From Dicyema japonicum (taxonomy: Eukaryota; Dicyemida; Rhombozoa; Dicyemidae), in the NCBI GenBank assembly GCA_011109175.1, contig RDEW01000013.1, positions 559,989 through 595,497 on the forward strand: 35,509 nucleotides of DNA, read 5' to 3'. Numbering within the stretch: the stretch's first letter is position 1; the number at the start of each line of letters is the position of its first letter. The position numbers were made by a program, and so were the translations under genes. Positions 17,080-26,652 of the stretch are shown piece by piece. The notes beneath the pieces were generated by a model. The model did no database searches. It was not told the origin of the DNA and was given only the letters and a program-made list of their open reading frames with translations.

Positions 17080-17501
17080 ATGAGGGACTCATCCTCACCT
17101 TTGTCGGTCTGGGATCACTTAGTTAGATGAGAACTTTTATTTCTTTCTTTTGACCCAGTGATCCGACATTAATAATAATAATGTCGGATAATCAAAAGAC
17201 CTTTTCAAGGTCGAAAAAATGTAACAGGCTGCCCATGCGTTACGCGCCGCCCATGTGACACAGTATAAGCCACAAACCTTTCAGGAAAATNATGAGGGAC
17301 TCATCCTCATCTTTGTCGGTCTGGGATCACTTAGTTAGATGAGAACTTTTATTTCTTTCTTTTGACCCAGTGATCCGACATTAATAATAATAATGTCGGA
17401 TAATCAAAAGACCTTTTCAAGGTCGAAAAAATGTAACGGCTGCCCATGCGTTACGCGCCGCCCATGTGACACAGTATAAGCCACAAACCTTTCAGGAAAA
17501 T
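17080..17501. repeat. Direct duplication around the N at 17291 (probable assembly artefact)
   Basis: 17080-17290 and 17292-17501 are almost the same sequence (for example one-base difference GTAACAGGCTG against GTAACGGCTG). A single N separates them. This looks like two contig ends with an unmerged overlap of about 210 bp; the true locus probably has one copy. Confidence 0.8.
17218..17260 (-). repeat. Right terminal inverted repeat of the Ginger-like transposon
   Basis: Ends GCCCATGTGACA and is followed at once by CAGTATAAGCC, the target-site copy and LINE E sequence. Confidence 0.85.
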
Positions 17502-17720
17502 GGATGGGCCTTCTTTATCCTCAATAAGACCTAAGAGAACACAGCCGATTAACTTTATCTCACATTCAGATGTCAGTGAGGGTTTGAAGAGATTGAATTC
17601 TTCCCTATCACGTGGGCCTGATTCTATCCCTGGTATTTTACTAATACACCTTGGACCTATCGCGATTGATGCAATCACAGTGATTTTCAACTATTCAATA
17701 AACACGAATACAATTCCGAC
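17502..17720 (+). pseudogene. LINE E: start of the RT domain after the transposon
   Basis: Continues the frame broken by the transposon: MDGPSLSSIRPKRTQ (17500 onward), FISHSDVSEGLKRLNSS, RGPDSIPGILLIHLGP and FNYSINTNTIPTT, which match LINE B/C up to RT block 1 (IPSIWKLSNIRPILKPG expected next). At about 17721 it switches to unrelated sequence, so the rest of the RT is gone. Confidence 0.8.
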
Positions 17721-17840
17721 TACAGTCCGACCCCGTTTCGGGGCACCCCCGCTTTTCAGGGCATTTTTTCATTTGGAGTCTATTTCCAGCATTAATTTCC
17801 AAATTTGGAAATTTTCAGGAGCCCCAAACCGGGGAACCAA
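17721..17840. repeat. GC-rich imperfect foldback at the LINE E break
   Basis: CCCCGTTTCGGGGCACCCCC near 17731 pairs with GGAGCCCCAAACCGGGG near 17820 (about 12 of 14 in the core). It lies exactly where LINE E stops and is much more GC-rich than its surroundings; it may be the end of another inserted element. Confidence 0.45.
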
Positions 17841-18126
17841 CATCAGAAAAACATAAATTATTTAATCACAAAGTATTTGAAATATTCCAGAAACACAGAA
17901 AACATAATTTTTCAATATCAGGACCAATCATTAAAAAATAGGTTTGGGAAATATGTGTCATGCATGGAGCACATCAATATTTTCGGCAAAAAATATAAAA
18001 AGAACAAATTTTTAGTAATGTCGAAAATCGACAGTGATATTTAGATATTTTATTAACATAACAAACTCGTTGCTAATTAAAAACTAATTAAAAAGGGAGA
18101 ATCCAACGAGTTTGTCCTGGTTGATA
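17841..18126 (+). other. Unassigned stretch with a short ORF and a 12-bp inverted repeat
   Basis: An ORF from about 17805 to 18044 encodes a lysine-rich 79-residue product (with FGKYVSCMEHINIFGKKYKK) not recognised. Downstream, ACAAACTCGTTG (18063-18074) and CAACGAGTTTGT (18102-18115) form a perfect 12-bp inverted repeat just before LINE G; this may mark a mobile-element end. Confidence 0.4.
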
Positions 18127-19855
18127 GGGTCTGGTTTAACGAGACACCATATGTCTTCTCTTTGAATTATTGACCCCTTGCATCCAACAAGAATTATTTT
18201 TCAAGAAATGCAATATTTCTTCAATGGATCTTGCACGTCTCTCATCACTAGGCGGTAATTTAGACTTTAAATCAAGTCCATATGCCAGTTTAATAGCATA
18301 TCTCCTCGATTTATCGAGAAGCTCTACAAGAGTACTTCTCTCATCACTTTCAACCATCCTTGGAAGCCATAAATCAAGAATGGTTCTATACAAGCTGTCT
18401 ACACATAAAGAAAAGTTTCCGGACTCAATTAAAAACGTAGAAGCGATTTCAACATAGCCGTAACTTTTTTCTTCTTTTTATTGATATAATTAATGAAAAA
18501 ACCCTTCGAGTTCACACAAACACCAAGATATTGTAACTGTTCCATGAATTTGATGGATCCAATGTTAATACAAATCTTTGATTTATTCTTGTAATTCACA
18601 ATCCATGAAGCAGTACACTTTTCAAGAGATAAACCTTTATCTCTAATTTAATTCTTTCGATATGTGTCGAAACACGTTTCCGGGAAATCGATCTATTAAT
18701 ACTAAGATCGAGCTAAAGAATATCATCGGCATATACTAACATTTTCGAATTTAGGTGTTCAAACTTCGGGATGTCACACATAACACAATTGAATAAAAGA
18801 AGTCTAAAGATAGACCCTTATGTAACCCCTCTTTTTAACAAAATTTTCTTCAATATATGATCTCCAACACGTATAAAAAATTCTCTACAGAAAGAAAATC
18901 CTTCATCCAAACTTGAGCCTTGCTCCCAACATTAAAATTTGACAAAGTTTTCAACAACCCAGCATTCCAGACGTTATCACAGCCTTTAATATGTCTAGAC
19001 ATACGGCCGTAAGACATTCTCTATTCTTCTTAGCAACACATTTAAAATTTGATAATATTGAGAAACAATCTCCAGTCCCTCTAGTGGGACGAAAACCCAC
19101 TGATCATCGAAATCTGTTGTCTTCAACGTATTTTGATAATCTGTTGAAAATGTTTTTTTCCATAATTTTCGATATACTGCATATTAGGCTTATTGGCCTT
19201 CTTCGGGATCATCCGTACAAAAGACTTCTTCCAAGTAGAAGGAACATGTCCAGAACACCACGAAGAATTAAATAAAGCCCATAACGTTTTCAATAATGGT
19301 ATTCCAGCATTTTTTAGACAGTCTGGGGGATAAAATCCCAACCCGGAGCTTTATTTTTGCATCCATTAATAGCAAGAATTATCTCCTCCATAGTAACCGT
19401 ACCACACAAAGGCCCCTCCACAAGCGGGGATGGCTCCTCTTCAAGAAAACTAGTTTGTATCCTCGGGGAATAATTAACAGAGGATCCAATTCTTGTACCT
19501 CTGCGAGCTGTTGTCTTTAGACATCTGGAACTTTTTCTTTTGGGATCCAAGAGCCGTCACCAGACTTGAGATTTATCTCTTCACCTTTCTTATCCAAAGT
19601 TTCCAGAATTTAGGATTATTACGATAGAGTTTGGAGCATTCTCTCCTCCATCTATCTTCTTCAATACTTTTTGATACTTCGATCAATTCACTCTTTATAG
19701 ACTTGATCCTTTCTTTGAGATGGTTAGAATCTTGTGGATCCCAACATCGCTTCAGTTTTCTTCCAAATATCTCATTTCACGAAGCAAAAGACATTGCTCT
19801 CCATTCATTAATTTATTTCTATGCGGAGAAAGTAATATTTAAAAAAAAATAAATA
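18127..19855 (-). pseudogene. LINE G in block U1: 5'-truncated APE-type RT, decayed
   Basis: Minus strand, from about 19850 leftwards: linker (WDPQDSNHLKERIKSIKSELIEVSKSIEEDRWRRE), SGDGSWIPK, then MEEIILAINGCKNKAPGWDFIP (RT block 0/1), VPSTWKKSFVRMIPKKANKP (block 1), motif A region (TAVCLDILKAFD-like, broken), and motif C at 18722-18733 (YADD). The end carries FMASKDG and LLDKSRRYAIKLAYGLD, then SDERRARSIEEILHFL, and stops near 18136. The 5' edge abuts the 3' UTR of the R2-like element. Multiple frameshifts and stops; no endonuclease. Confidence 0.75.
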
Positions 19856-20840
19856 TTTTTAAATTAAAATAATAATAACGAGTAAATTAACTAATTAACC
19901 GTATTTTGATCCAGATTGTTGGTAATTCCTCTTCTTTTCTTAGAAGAAGAGTGTGCCATAACCTCCCTGTTACTCCGCATCTCCACATCAGATTCAGTCA
20001 AAATATCTCCGTTAGAGTCCAGTGGGCTGTCCTCACGGCATGCTAGTTTTACAAGTTGGAAAATAGCAGAGGAGTACTCTTCATCGTACACCTTCATCCC
20101 ATGCTTATGTTCAATGAGCATACTTTCGAGCGTTCTCTTCAGCACAACCGAATGAATGTAAGTCCTTGTTGATTCTTCAATAGATAATTTATCCTTAGGA
20201 TTCTTGAATTATCTATTATTACTCGAGAATCCCCGACCTTCGCAAACACACAGTCGACTGTTTTTCCAAACTTTTANTTGATCCTTTCTTTGAGATGGTT
20301 AGAATCTTGTGGATCCCAACATCGCTTCAGTTTTCTTCCAAATATCTCATTTCACGAAGCAAAAGACATTGCTCTCCATTCATTAATTTATTTCTATGCG
20401 GAGAAAGTAATATTTAAAAAAAATAAATATTTTTAAATTAAAATAATAATAACGAGTAAATTAACTAATTAACCGTATTTTGATCCAGATTGTTGGTAAT
20501 TCCTCTTTTTTTCTTAGAAGAAGAGTGTGCCATAACCTGTTATCTCCACATCAGATTCAGTCAAAATATCTCCGTTAGAGTCCGATGGGCTGTCCTCACG
20601 GCATGCTAGTTTTACAAGTTGGAAGGTAGCAGAGGAGTACTCTTCATCGTACACCTTCATCCCATGCTTATGTTCAATGAGCATACTTTCGAGCGTTCTC
20701 TTCAGCACAACCGAATGAATGTAAGTCCTTGTTGATTCTTCAATAGATAATTTATCCTTATGATTCTTGAATTATCTATTATTACTCGCAGAATCCCCGA
20801 CCTTCGCAAACACACAGTCGACTGTTTTTCCAAACTTTTA
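19703..20840. repeat. Direct duplication around the N at 20277 (probable assembly artefact)
   Basis: 19703-20276 and 20278-20840 are near-identical and separated by one N. They differ by an 11-nt indel (ACCTCCCTGTTACTCCG against ACCTGTT) and a few bases. Block U2 has this segment once (28246-28810) and carries the shorter allele, as does the second copy here. This fits two overlapping contigs from different copies or haplotypes. Confidence 0.8.
19891..20203 (-). pseudogene. R2-like element of U1: RLE tail, copy a
   Basis: Encodes the end of the RLE domain: DKLSIEESTRTYIHSVVLKRTLESMLIEHKHG, through YDEEYSSAIFQLVKLACRED, to the natural C-terminus SSKKRRGITNNLDQNTVN and its stop. This version lacks the 11-nt deletion of copies U1b and U2 and is colinear with the plus-strand fragment ending at 1171. 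The PD-(D/E)XK core in front is missing (see the fused linker at 20514-21010). Confidence 0.8.
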
Positions 20841-21010
20841 AGAAACTGGAAAAGAATTAATTCGCTCTTTAATGAAATCGAGGTAAGTCCTCTTCCAAAA
20901 GTATTCCTGTCCAAATACAGCTTCTCTTTATTTGCAGGTTTGAAGTGCAACTTGAGTGACGTAAGCAGTTGCAGTATTTGTTGGTCAATATCATCAAATT
21001 CGTAATTCAA
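20514..21010 (-). pseudogene. R2-like element of U1: thumb/linker fused to RLE tail, copy b
   Basis: On the minus strand the thumb/linker reads FDDIDQQILQLLTSLKLHFK, KLYLDRNTFGRGLTSI and VCLRRSGILRVI. It then joins almost directly (near 20765-20790) to the late RLE sequence KDKLSIEESTRTY. In the fragment at 482-1171 the zinc-knuckle region, PD and E residues and K-x2-KY precede this point; here all of it is deleted. The 11-nt deletion downstream shifts the frame so that the product ends ...ESDVEITGYGTLFF. U2 carries the same fusion and the same 11-nt deletion. Confidence 0.8.
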
Positions 21011-21093
21011 TATTAATTAATCCTATATAATAGTTAGGGACATTGCGTATTCATTTATTGCACGAAATAATTCACAGAATTTTGAAATCATTG

Positions 21094-22010
21094 TTATTTT
21101 TCTTTTAACATTTTCAAGTATGGACTCCATAACTTTGCTTTAAGAACATTACTTCCCCCGTTTTCAAAATCACCCAAATATCGATATCCACTGAATCCTT
21201 CCAGAGTCTCACAACATGATAACGATTTTACATTAGAAAATGACTTTTCCGAATTCATCTCCAAGCCGGCAACATAAAGGAAATCGCGAACAACTTTCAT
21301 CATTTTAATAACAGTATCTTCTTTCAGCCCAAATATCTTTAGGTCATCAATGAATAACAAATGATTTGTAACCAATTCTTCTTCCATCTAACTGGAGATT
21401 TACAGTCCACTTCTTGACTATTGTCTTTACAAAGTTAACAATCCAACGGGGTATTCGAATCCAAAACATGAAATAAAAATTCATGGTCAACAGAATCAAA
21501 GGCCTTCTTCACATCCACCCAAGCAGAATAAAGGGCGTTTCCATACTCCTTATTTATGCATTGATTAATAAGGGCCTGTTCCTTAGCGCCCTGACAATGT
21601 TTCCTCGTTCCCAGCTGATTGTCAGATAATAGACCAAACGAATCCACAAAATCTGAGAGTTTGGAATTTCACATCCACCCAAGCAGAATAAAGGGCGTTT
21701 CCATACTCCTTATTTATGCATTGATTAATAAGGGCCTGTTCCTTAGCGCCCTGACAATGTTTCCTCGTTCCCAGCTGATTGTCAGATAATAGACCAAACG
21801 AATCCACAAAATCTGAGAGTTTGGAATTAACACATTTGGTAATGAGTTTATATAAAGTTGGCATACACGTTATAGGACGTAAATCTTTTGGAGTCTCACA
21901 ATCATCCTTTTTAGTAATTAAGTAGGTTATTCCAGTATAAAACCAACTTTCAGACATATATTCCCCATTAATAATATGGTTAATCTCAGTACATAAAAAG
22001 CCATGTAAAG
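21094..22010 (-). pseudogene. R2-like element of U1: reverse transcriptase with palm deletion and 160-bp duplication
   Basis: Minus strand, from the right: GFLCTEINHIINGEYM, WFYTGITYLITKKDDCE, LRPITCMPTLYKLITKCVN (blocks 1-2), LLSDNQLGTRKHCQGAKEQA (block 2a), YSAWVDVKKAFDSVDHEFL (motif A, catalytic D), a frameshift to RWIVNFVKTIVKKWTVNLQ, then a deletion that removes motif B (the expected QGDSLSP) and joins to LVTNHLLFIDDLKIFG (motif C as FIDD, within 21340-21360). The end is GYRYLGDFENGG. A 160-bp direct duplication (about 21508-21667 and 21668-21827) repeats the block 2a to motif A coding region; U2 has it once. The RT cannot be active. Confidence 0.8.
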
Positions 22011-22141
22011 ATTCCGTTTTCTTTATAAGTACGAGGATCCAGCCACCTCTAGGTATCCTTCCAAATCTTTGTTTCGTGGCAAGAAAAATCTGAGATACCC
22101 ACTCAGCTTCAGAGACACAGTGGTCACTTCAATAATGACAG

Positions 22142-22400
22142 CTAGTGAATGCTAGTTGGTTTTGGCACCGATGTTGATATTAGTTCTTGTGACGGTCCTG
22201 CTTCTACTATTCTATCTTTATTTGATTTTGCAGAAAGGCCCTTAGGATTCGATTTCTCTGTATGATTAGAAACGGACATGCACAACCCCACAACAACAAA
22301 ACTATCTTTATTTGATTTTGCAGAAAGGCCCTTAGGATTCGATTTCTCTGTATGATTAGAAACGGACATGCACAACCCCACAACAACAAAAATTATTATT
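22142..22400 (-). pseudogene. R2-like element of U1: possible N-terminal region with 90-bp duplication
   Basis: A minus-strand frame upstream of the RT reads MGLCMSVSNHTEKSNPKG and AGPSQELISTSVPKPTS, a low-complexity linker with no zinc finger or Myb motif seen. In U1 a 90-bp unit (22212-22301 and 22302-22391) is tandemly repeated in frame; U2 has one unit. Its place upstream of the RT suggests it is part of the same element, but this is not certain. Confidence 0.45.
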
Positions 22401-23116
22401 TTCCTCCTTTCATAATAATCAAGATAGTTTAAAATAACATTTCATAATTTACATCCAAACTATCGATATCCATATGATTTAAAATTTTCAATTCTCGACT
22501 TCAGAAAACCTATTGAACCAGGTATCACCAATCTGAGCGAATCCCCAAGACCACACGTTACCAAAACAGAATTTTGGAAATAAGTTGAAAATTATCAAGT
22601 TCGACTTTGCCATCCAATATTGTCGGGAGTGCGGTAGACACACTCCATGCCGTAGAAAAAAGATGAGAGCAAATGAGAAGTAAAAAGCCTTACGAGACCG
22701 ATTTGAGTTCTATACGATTACGTTCGAGACAACTTGAGGAATAAGTGGAAAATCGCTTCGCTTCCTAAAGATACTTGGACGTTAAAATCAATTTAAAAAA
22801 AATTGAATTGCATGCAAATTAAATTTCGATAAATGATTCATCTTAAAGGTGAAGAATCCAAATGCTTCAATTGATCCAATAATTCCGAATAACACGAGTT
22901 CCAAGTCTGCATGAACTGTTACAACAAGGTAATAAATTTCATTAAAATCTGACATGAAATTTAATAAAACAACAGTAACTCCTCCAATTTGTCAATAATC
23001 GCCTTAAGGCACTTAAGAATTTCAAAAAAACTCCCTCAAAGCACTCTCAATTACAGAGGCAGATTCAGACGACAGCTGTAATTATTATAAGCGCGAAAAA
23101 TAAATCGTTAGGTCAC
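22401..23116. other. Non-coding stretch, conserved between U1 and U2
   Basis: No recognisable gene on either strand. Short open frames occur, for example plus-strand FDFAIQYCRECGRHTPC near 22598-22681, kept in U2 with three substitutions but without a convincing start. The U2 counterpart is 30121-30838. Confidence 0.4.
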
Positions 23117-23126
23117 TATATAAAAA
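23117..23126 (+). promoter_or_regulatory. Candidate TATA box for the small secreted ORF (U1)
   Basis: TATATAAAAA lying 43 bp before the ATG at 23160, a normal distance for a start site with a very short leader. Conserved in position in U2. Confidence 0.45.
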
Positions 23127-23159
23127 CGAAAAACACCCAAGAATGCCATTTCGTGTGTA

Positions 23160-23357
23160 ATGTCGCTGCTTTTGATACTTTTCCTGACACATTCCCATAT
23201 TTCACAGACAAGGTCGGCAAGAAAGGTCTTATTCTGTCGTATGGTAGTCTGTTATTTCATAACTAATGGTTTGTCGACTTTTTCTGGTGTGGATCGAGTC
23301 AGGTTGTACATAAGTTATACGGAGGTTGCACCAAAGTGGTGGGACCTCTGGAAATAA
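23160..23357 (+). CDS. Hypothetical small protein with signal peptide (U1 copy)
   Basis: 65 codons. The N-terminus MSLLLILFLTHSHIS is a good signal peptide (hydrophobic core, likely cut before TRSARK), so the product would enter the secretory pathway. The rest (VVCYFITNGLSTFSGVDRVR, ending APKWWDLWK) has two cysteines and matches no family I recognise. The U2 copy at 30882-31079 keeps the full frame with only two changes (F to S, D to V). A 22-nt GT-AG interval (starting GTTGTACATAAG) exists inside and would give a different Cys-containing tail if spliced, so the C-terminal half is uncertain. It lies between R2-like debris and satellite, unlike the other genes. Confidence 0.45.
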   Translation: MSLLLILFLTHSHISQTRSARKVLFCRMVVCYFITNGLSTFSGVDRVRLYISYTEVAPKWWDLWK

Positions 23358-23518
23358 CTCATGTACGCTTCCAGCAAAACAAGACTCGCAATTTTCTTGT
23401 AGGAATTCGTGAGGTTTTTTAATGAATACTGAAGATAACTGACAATCTTCTAATATACAAGGTTACTGCCAAGAAACTGAAATTGTCCAATCTGAGTTTG
23501 ATTATGGGGAATAATCTC
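23358..23518. other. Short non-coding interval
   Basis: Nothing recognised except possible further exons of the small ORF; conserved in U2 (31080-31244). Confidence 0.35.
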
Positions 23519-23712
23519 TTCATTTTTTCGTTTTTTTCTGTTTTTATTTCAACTATATATTTATCTATTGTTTGTCAGTATTTTCTTTTTTTGGAATAGC
23601 ATATTTACTGCGATTACAAAATCATTTAATGGAAATCAAATAGTATATATTTGTTTAAAAATAGTTGGTGACATTGAAAATGTTCAGTCCATATATAATA
23701 TGTCCGACATAA
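23519..23712 (+). repeat. 200-bp repeat, U1 copy
   Basis: Starts CATTTTTTCG, ends ATGTCCGACATA; shared with 8104-8302 and 31245-31435. Minus-strand and plus-strand short frames across it are poorly kept, so coding is unlikely. Confidence 0.75.
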
Positions 23713-23769
23713 ATATTTTCCCAAAAATAGATTTTCCCCTCTAATTGGGTATATTCTTTTACAAAGTAA

Positions 23770-26652
23770 AACTACACTTTTAGTTAAATAGCTATGGTAT
23801 GCAGTACAATTTATATTCATTTTAATGAATACGATTAGAAATTCTTGATCATTTTATAATGTAATAAGTTTTTCAAAACTAATTGTAATTGTTATGTAAT
23901 AGGTTTTTTCCACTTAAATGTATTCAATTAGAGATTAAAGATCATTACATGATCAAGGATTGTTATTCTACACTATTCTTGACTTGATGTGCACTATAGC
24001 ATTTATCAACATTATTCTAATGAATTAGATAATTATGATTATTACACAATGACTAAAGGTACTACTTGAGACTTGATACACTTTTTTGTCAAACTAAACT
24101 AGATCCCTATTGTATGATTTGCAATACAAGTGATATACATATTATTGAATACCATTTGAAATTCTTGATCATTTTATTATGTAATAAGTTATTCAACCTA
24201 CTTGATCGTTATGCAATTTAAGTTTTTTCAACAAGATGTATTCTATTAGAGATATTCAAGATCATTACATGATCAAGGATAGTTATTCTTCACTTTTTGT
24301 GACTTGGCATAGATTTTATATTCCATACGAATTTTTTTATTAATATATTGATTTCATGATGTAATAAGTTATTCAACCTACTTATTGATTGTTATGCAAT
24401 TTAGGTTTTTTTCATAAATGATCAAGGATAGTTATTCTTCACTTTTTGTGACTTGGCATAGATTTTATATTCCATACGAATTTTTTTATTAATATATTGA
24501 TTTCATGATGTAATAAGTTATTCAACCTACTTATTGATTGTTATGCAATTTAGGTTTTTTTCATAAGATGTATTCTATTCGAGAGATTCAAGAACATTAC
24601 ATGATCTAAGATAGTTACTCTACACTTTTTTGACTTGGCATAGATTATATTTTCTATCCAATTAATTTATTAAGTTATTGATTTCATTATGTAATAAGTT
24701 ATTCAACCTACTTGATATTATGCAATTTAGGTTATTTAACAAGATGTATTCTATTCGAGAGATTCAAAGATCATTACATGATTGAGGATAGTTACACTTC
24801 ACGATTCGTGACTTGATCTGCACTAAAAGCAGTTTCAATATTATTGTAATGAATTAGATAATTATGATTATTACACAATGACTAAAGGTATTCTAATACG
24901 TGAGACTCGATACACTATTTTGTCATACTAAACTATATCCCAAATAGTATGATTTGCATTACAAGTGATATACATATTATTATTGAATAACATTTGAAAA
25001 TCTTGATCATTTTATTATGTAATAAGTTATTCAACCTACTTGATCGTTATGCAATTTAGTTTTTTAACAAAATGTATTCTATTAGAGAGATTCGGAACAT
25101 TACATTATTAAGTATAGTTACTCTACACTTTTTGTGACTTGGCATAGATATATTTTCTATCCAATTAATTTATTAAGTTATTGATTACATTATATAATAA
25201 GTTATTCAACCTACTTATTGTTATGCAATTTAGGTTTTTTTCATAAGATGTATTCTATTAGAGAGATTCGAGATCATTACTCTACACGATTCGTAACTTG
25301 ATATGCACTTAAGCAGTTATCAATATTATTGTAATGAATTAGATAATAATGATTATTAAACAATGACTAAAGGTACTACTTGAGACTTGATACACTTTTT
25401 GTCAAACTAAACTAGATCCCAATTGTATGATTTGCAATACAAGTGATATACATATTATTGAATACCATATGAAATTCTTGATCATTTTATTATGTAATAC
25501 GTTATTCAACCTACTTGATCGTTATGCAATTTTAGGTTATTTAACAAGATGTATTCTATTCGAGAGATTCAAGATCATTACATGATTCAGGATAGTTACT
25601 CTACACGATTCGTGACTTGATATGCACTAAAGCAGTTATCAATATTATTGTAATGAATTAGATAATTATGATTATTACAAAATGACTAAAGATTTTCTAC
25701 TACTTGATACACTTTTTGTCAAACTAAACTAGATCCCAATGTATGATTTGCAATACAAGTGATATACATATTATTGTATACCATTTGAAATTCTTGATGT
25801 TTTATTATGTAATAAGTTATTCAACCTGTTGATCGTTATGCAATTTAGGTATTTTCCAAGATGTATTCTATTCGAGAGATTCAAAATAATTAAATGATCA
25901 GGGAAAGTTGCTCTACACGATTCGTGACTTGATATGGACAAAAGCAGTTATCAATGTTATTGTAATGAATTAGATAATTATGATTATTACACAATGACTA
26001 AAGATTTTCTACTACTTGATACACTATTTTGTCATACTAAACTATATCCCAAATAGTATGATTGCATTACAAGTGATATACATATTATTGAATAACATTT
26101 GAAAATCTTGATCATTTTATTATGTAATAAGTTATTCAACCTACTTGATCGTTATGCAATTTAGGTTATTTAACAAGATGTATTCTATTCCAGAGATTCA
26201 AGATCATTACATGATTCAGGATAGTTACTCTACACGATTCGTGACTTGATATGCACTAAAGCAGTTATCAATATTATTAATGAATTAGATAATTATGATT
26301 ATTACACAATGACTAAAGATTTTCTACTACTTGATACACTTTTTGTCAAACTAAACTAGATCCCAATTGTATGATTTGCAATACAAGTGATATACATATT
26401 ATTGTATACCATTTGAAATTCTTGATCATTTTATTATGCAATAAATTATTCAACCTAATTCTTGATCGTTATGCAATTTAAGGTTATTTTACAAGATGTA
26501 TTCTATTCGAGAAATTCAAGATATTTACATGATTCAGGGAAGATACTCTACACGATTCTTGACTGGATATGCAGAAAAGCATTTATCAATGTTATTGTAA
26601 TGAATTAGATAATTAAGATTATTACACAGTGACTACAGGTACTACTTGAGAC
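23770..26652. repeat. Satellite array S1, mixed 318-bp and about 178-bp units
   Basis: Tandem array with no genes. The landmark GAATTAGATAATTATGATTATTACACAATGACT recurs near 24021, 24850, 25331, 25659, 25969, 26284 and 26602, and TGTAATAAGTTATTCAACC near 24180, 24361, 24509, 24690, 25016, 25193, 25807 and 26126. The spacings show a long unit of about 310-320 bp and a short one of about 150-180 bp. The short unit replaces the middle of the long one with GACTTGGCATAGATT...TATTAAGTTATTGATT. A recent exact 148-bp duplication lies at about 24272-24567. Strongly AT-rich. Confidence 0.9.

Larger units (their letters stand above)
15519..17260 (-). mobile_element. Ginger-like DNA transposon, about 1.74 kb, inserted in LINE E
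   Basis: Bounded by 43-bp terminal inverted repeats (15519-15561 and 17218-17260, 37 of 43 positions complementary), starting TGTCACATGGGC and including ATGGGCAGCCTGTTACATT. The 5' TGT-N-R end and a 4-5-bp target duplication (here CAGTA) are as I recall for Ginger transposons, whose transposase is an integrase. Inside is one minus-strand integrase gene with a tiny intron. Removing the element and one CAGTA rejoins the LINE E frame as KLMKYYASI-SHKPFRKMDGPS. The left subterminal region has a 34-bp tandem duplication (about 15561-15632); the right has a 10-bp perfect inverted repeat (17161-17188, ATCCGACATT/AATGTCGGAT). The right end appears a second time after the N at 17291. Confidence 0.85.
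14165..17720 (+). mobile_element. LINE E: CR1/jockey-like retrotransposon with 2A motif, interrupted by a Ginger-like transposon
   Basis: LINE E occupies 14165-15518 and resumes at 17266 (after the first transposon copy end) or 17477 (after the duplicated end), going to about 17720. Order: N-terminal leader, 2A-type motif, APE endonuclease, linker, DNA transposon insertion, start of RT. It breaks off after FNYSINTNTIPTT (RT block 1 region), where unrelated GC-rich foldback sequence begins. Related to LINE B by its 5' end and to LINE F by its linker. Confidence 0.8.

Noticed and set aside
22142-22391. Repeat protein made of 30-residue units
   Set aside because: The repeat is one 90-bp tandem duplication found only in U1; U2 has a single unit.
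23300-23400. Splicing a 22-nt GT-AG interval in the small secreted ORF as its true gene model
   Set aside because: The unspliced frame is already complete, no family motif is restored, and U1/U2 differences do not favour either model.
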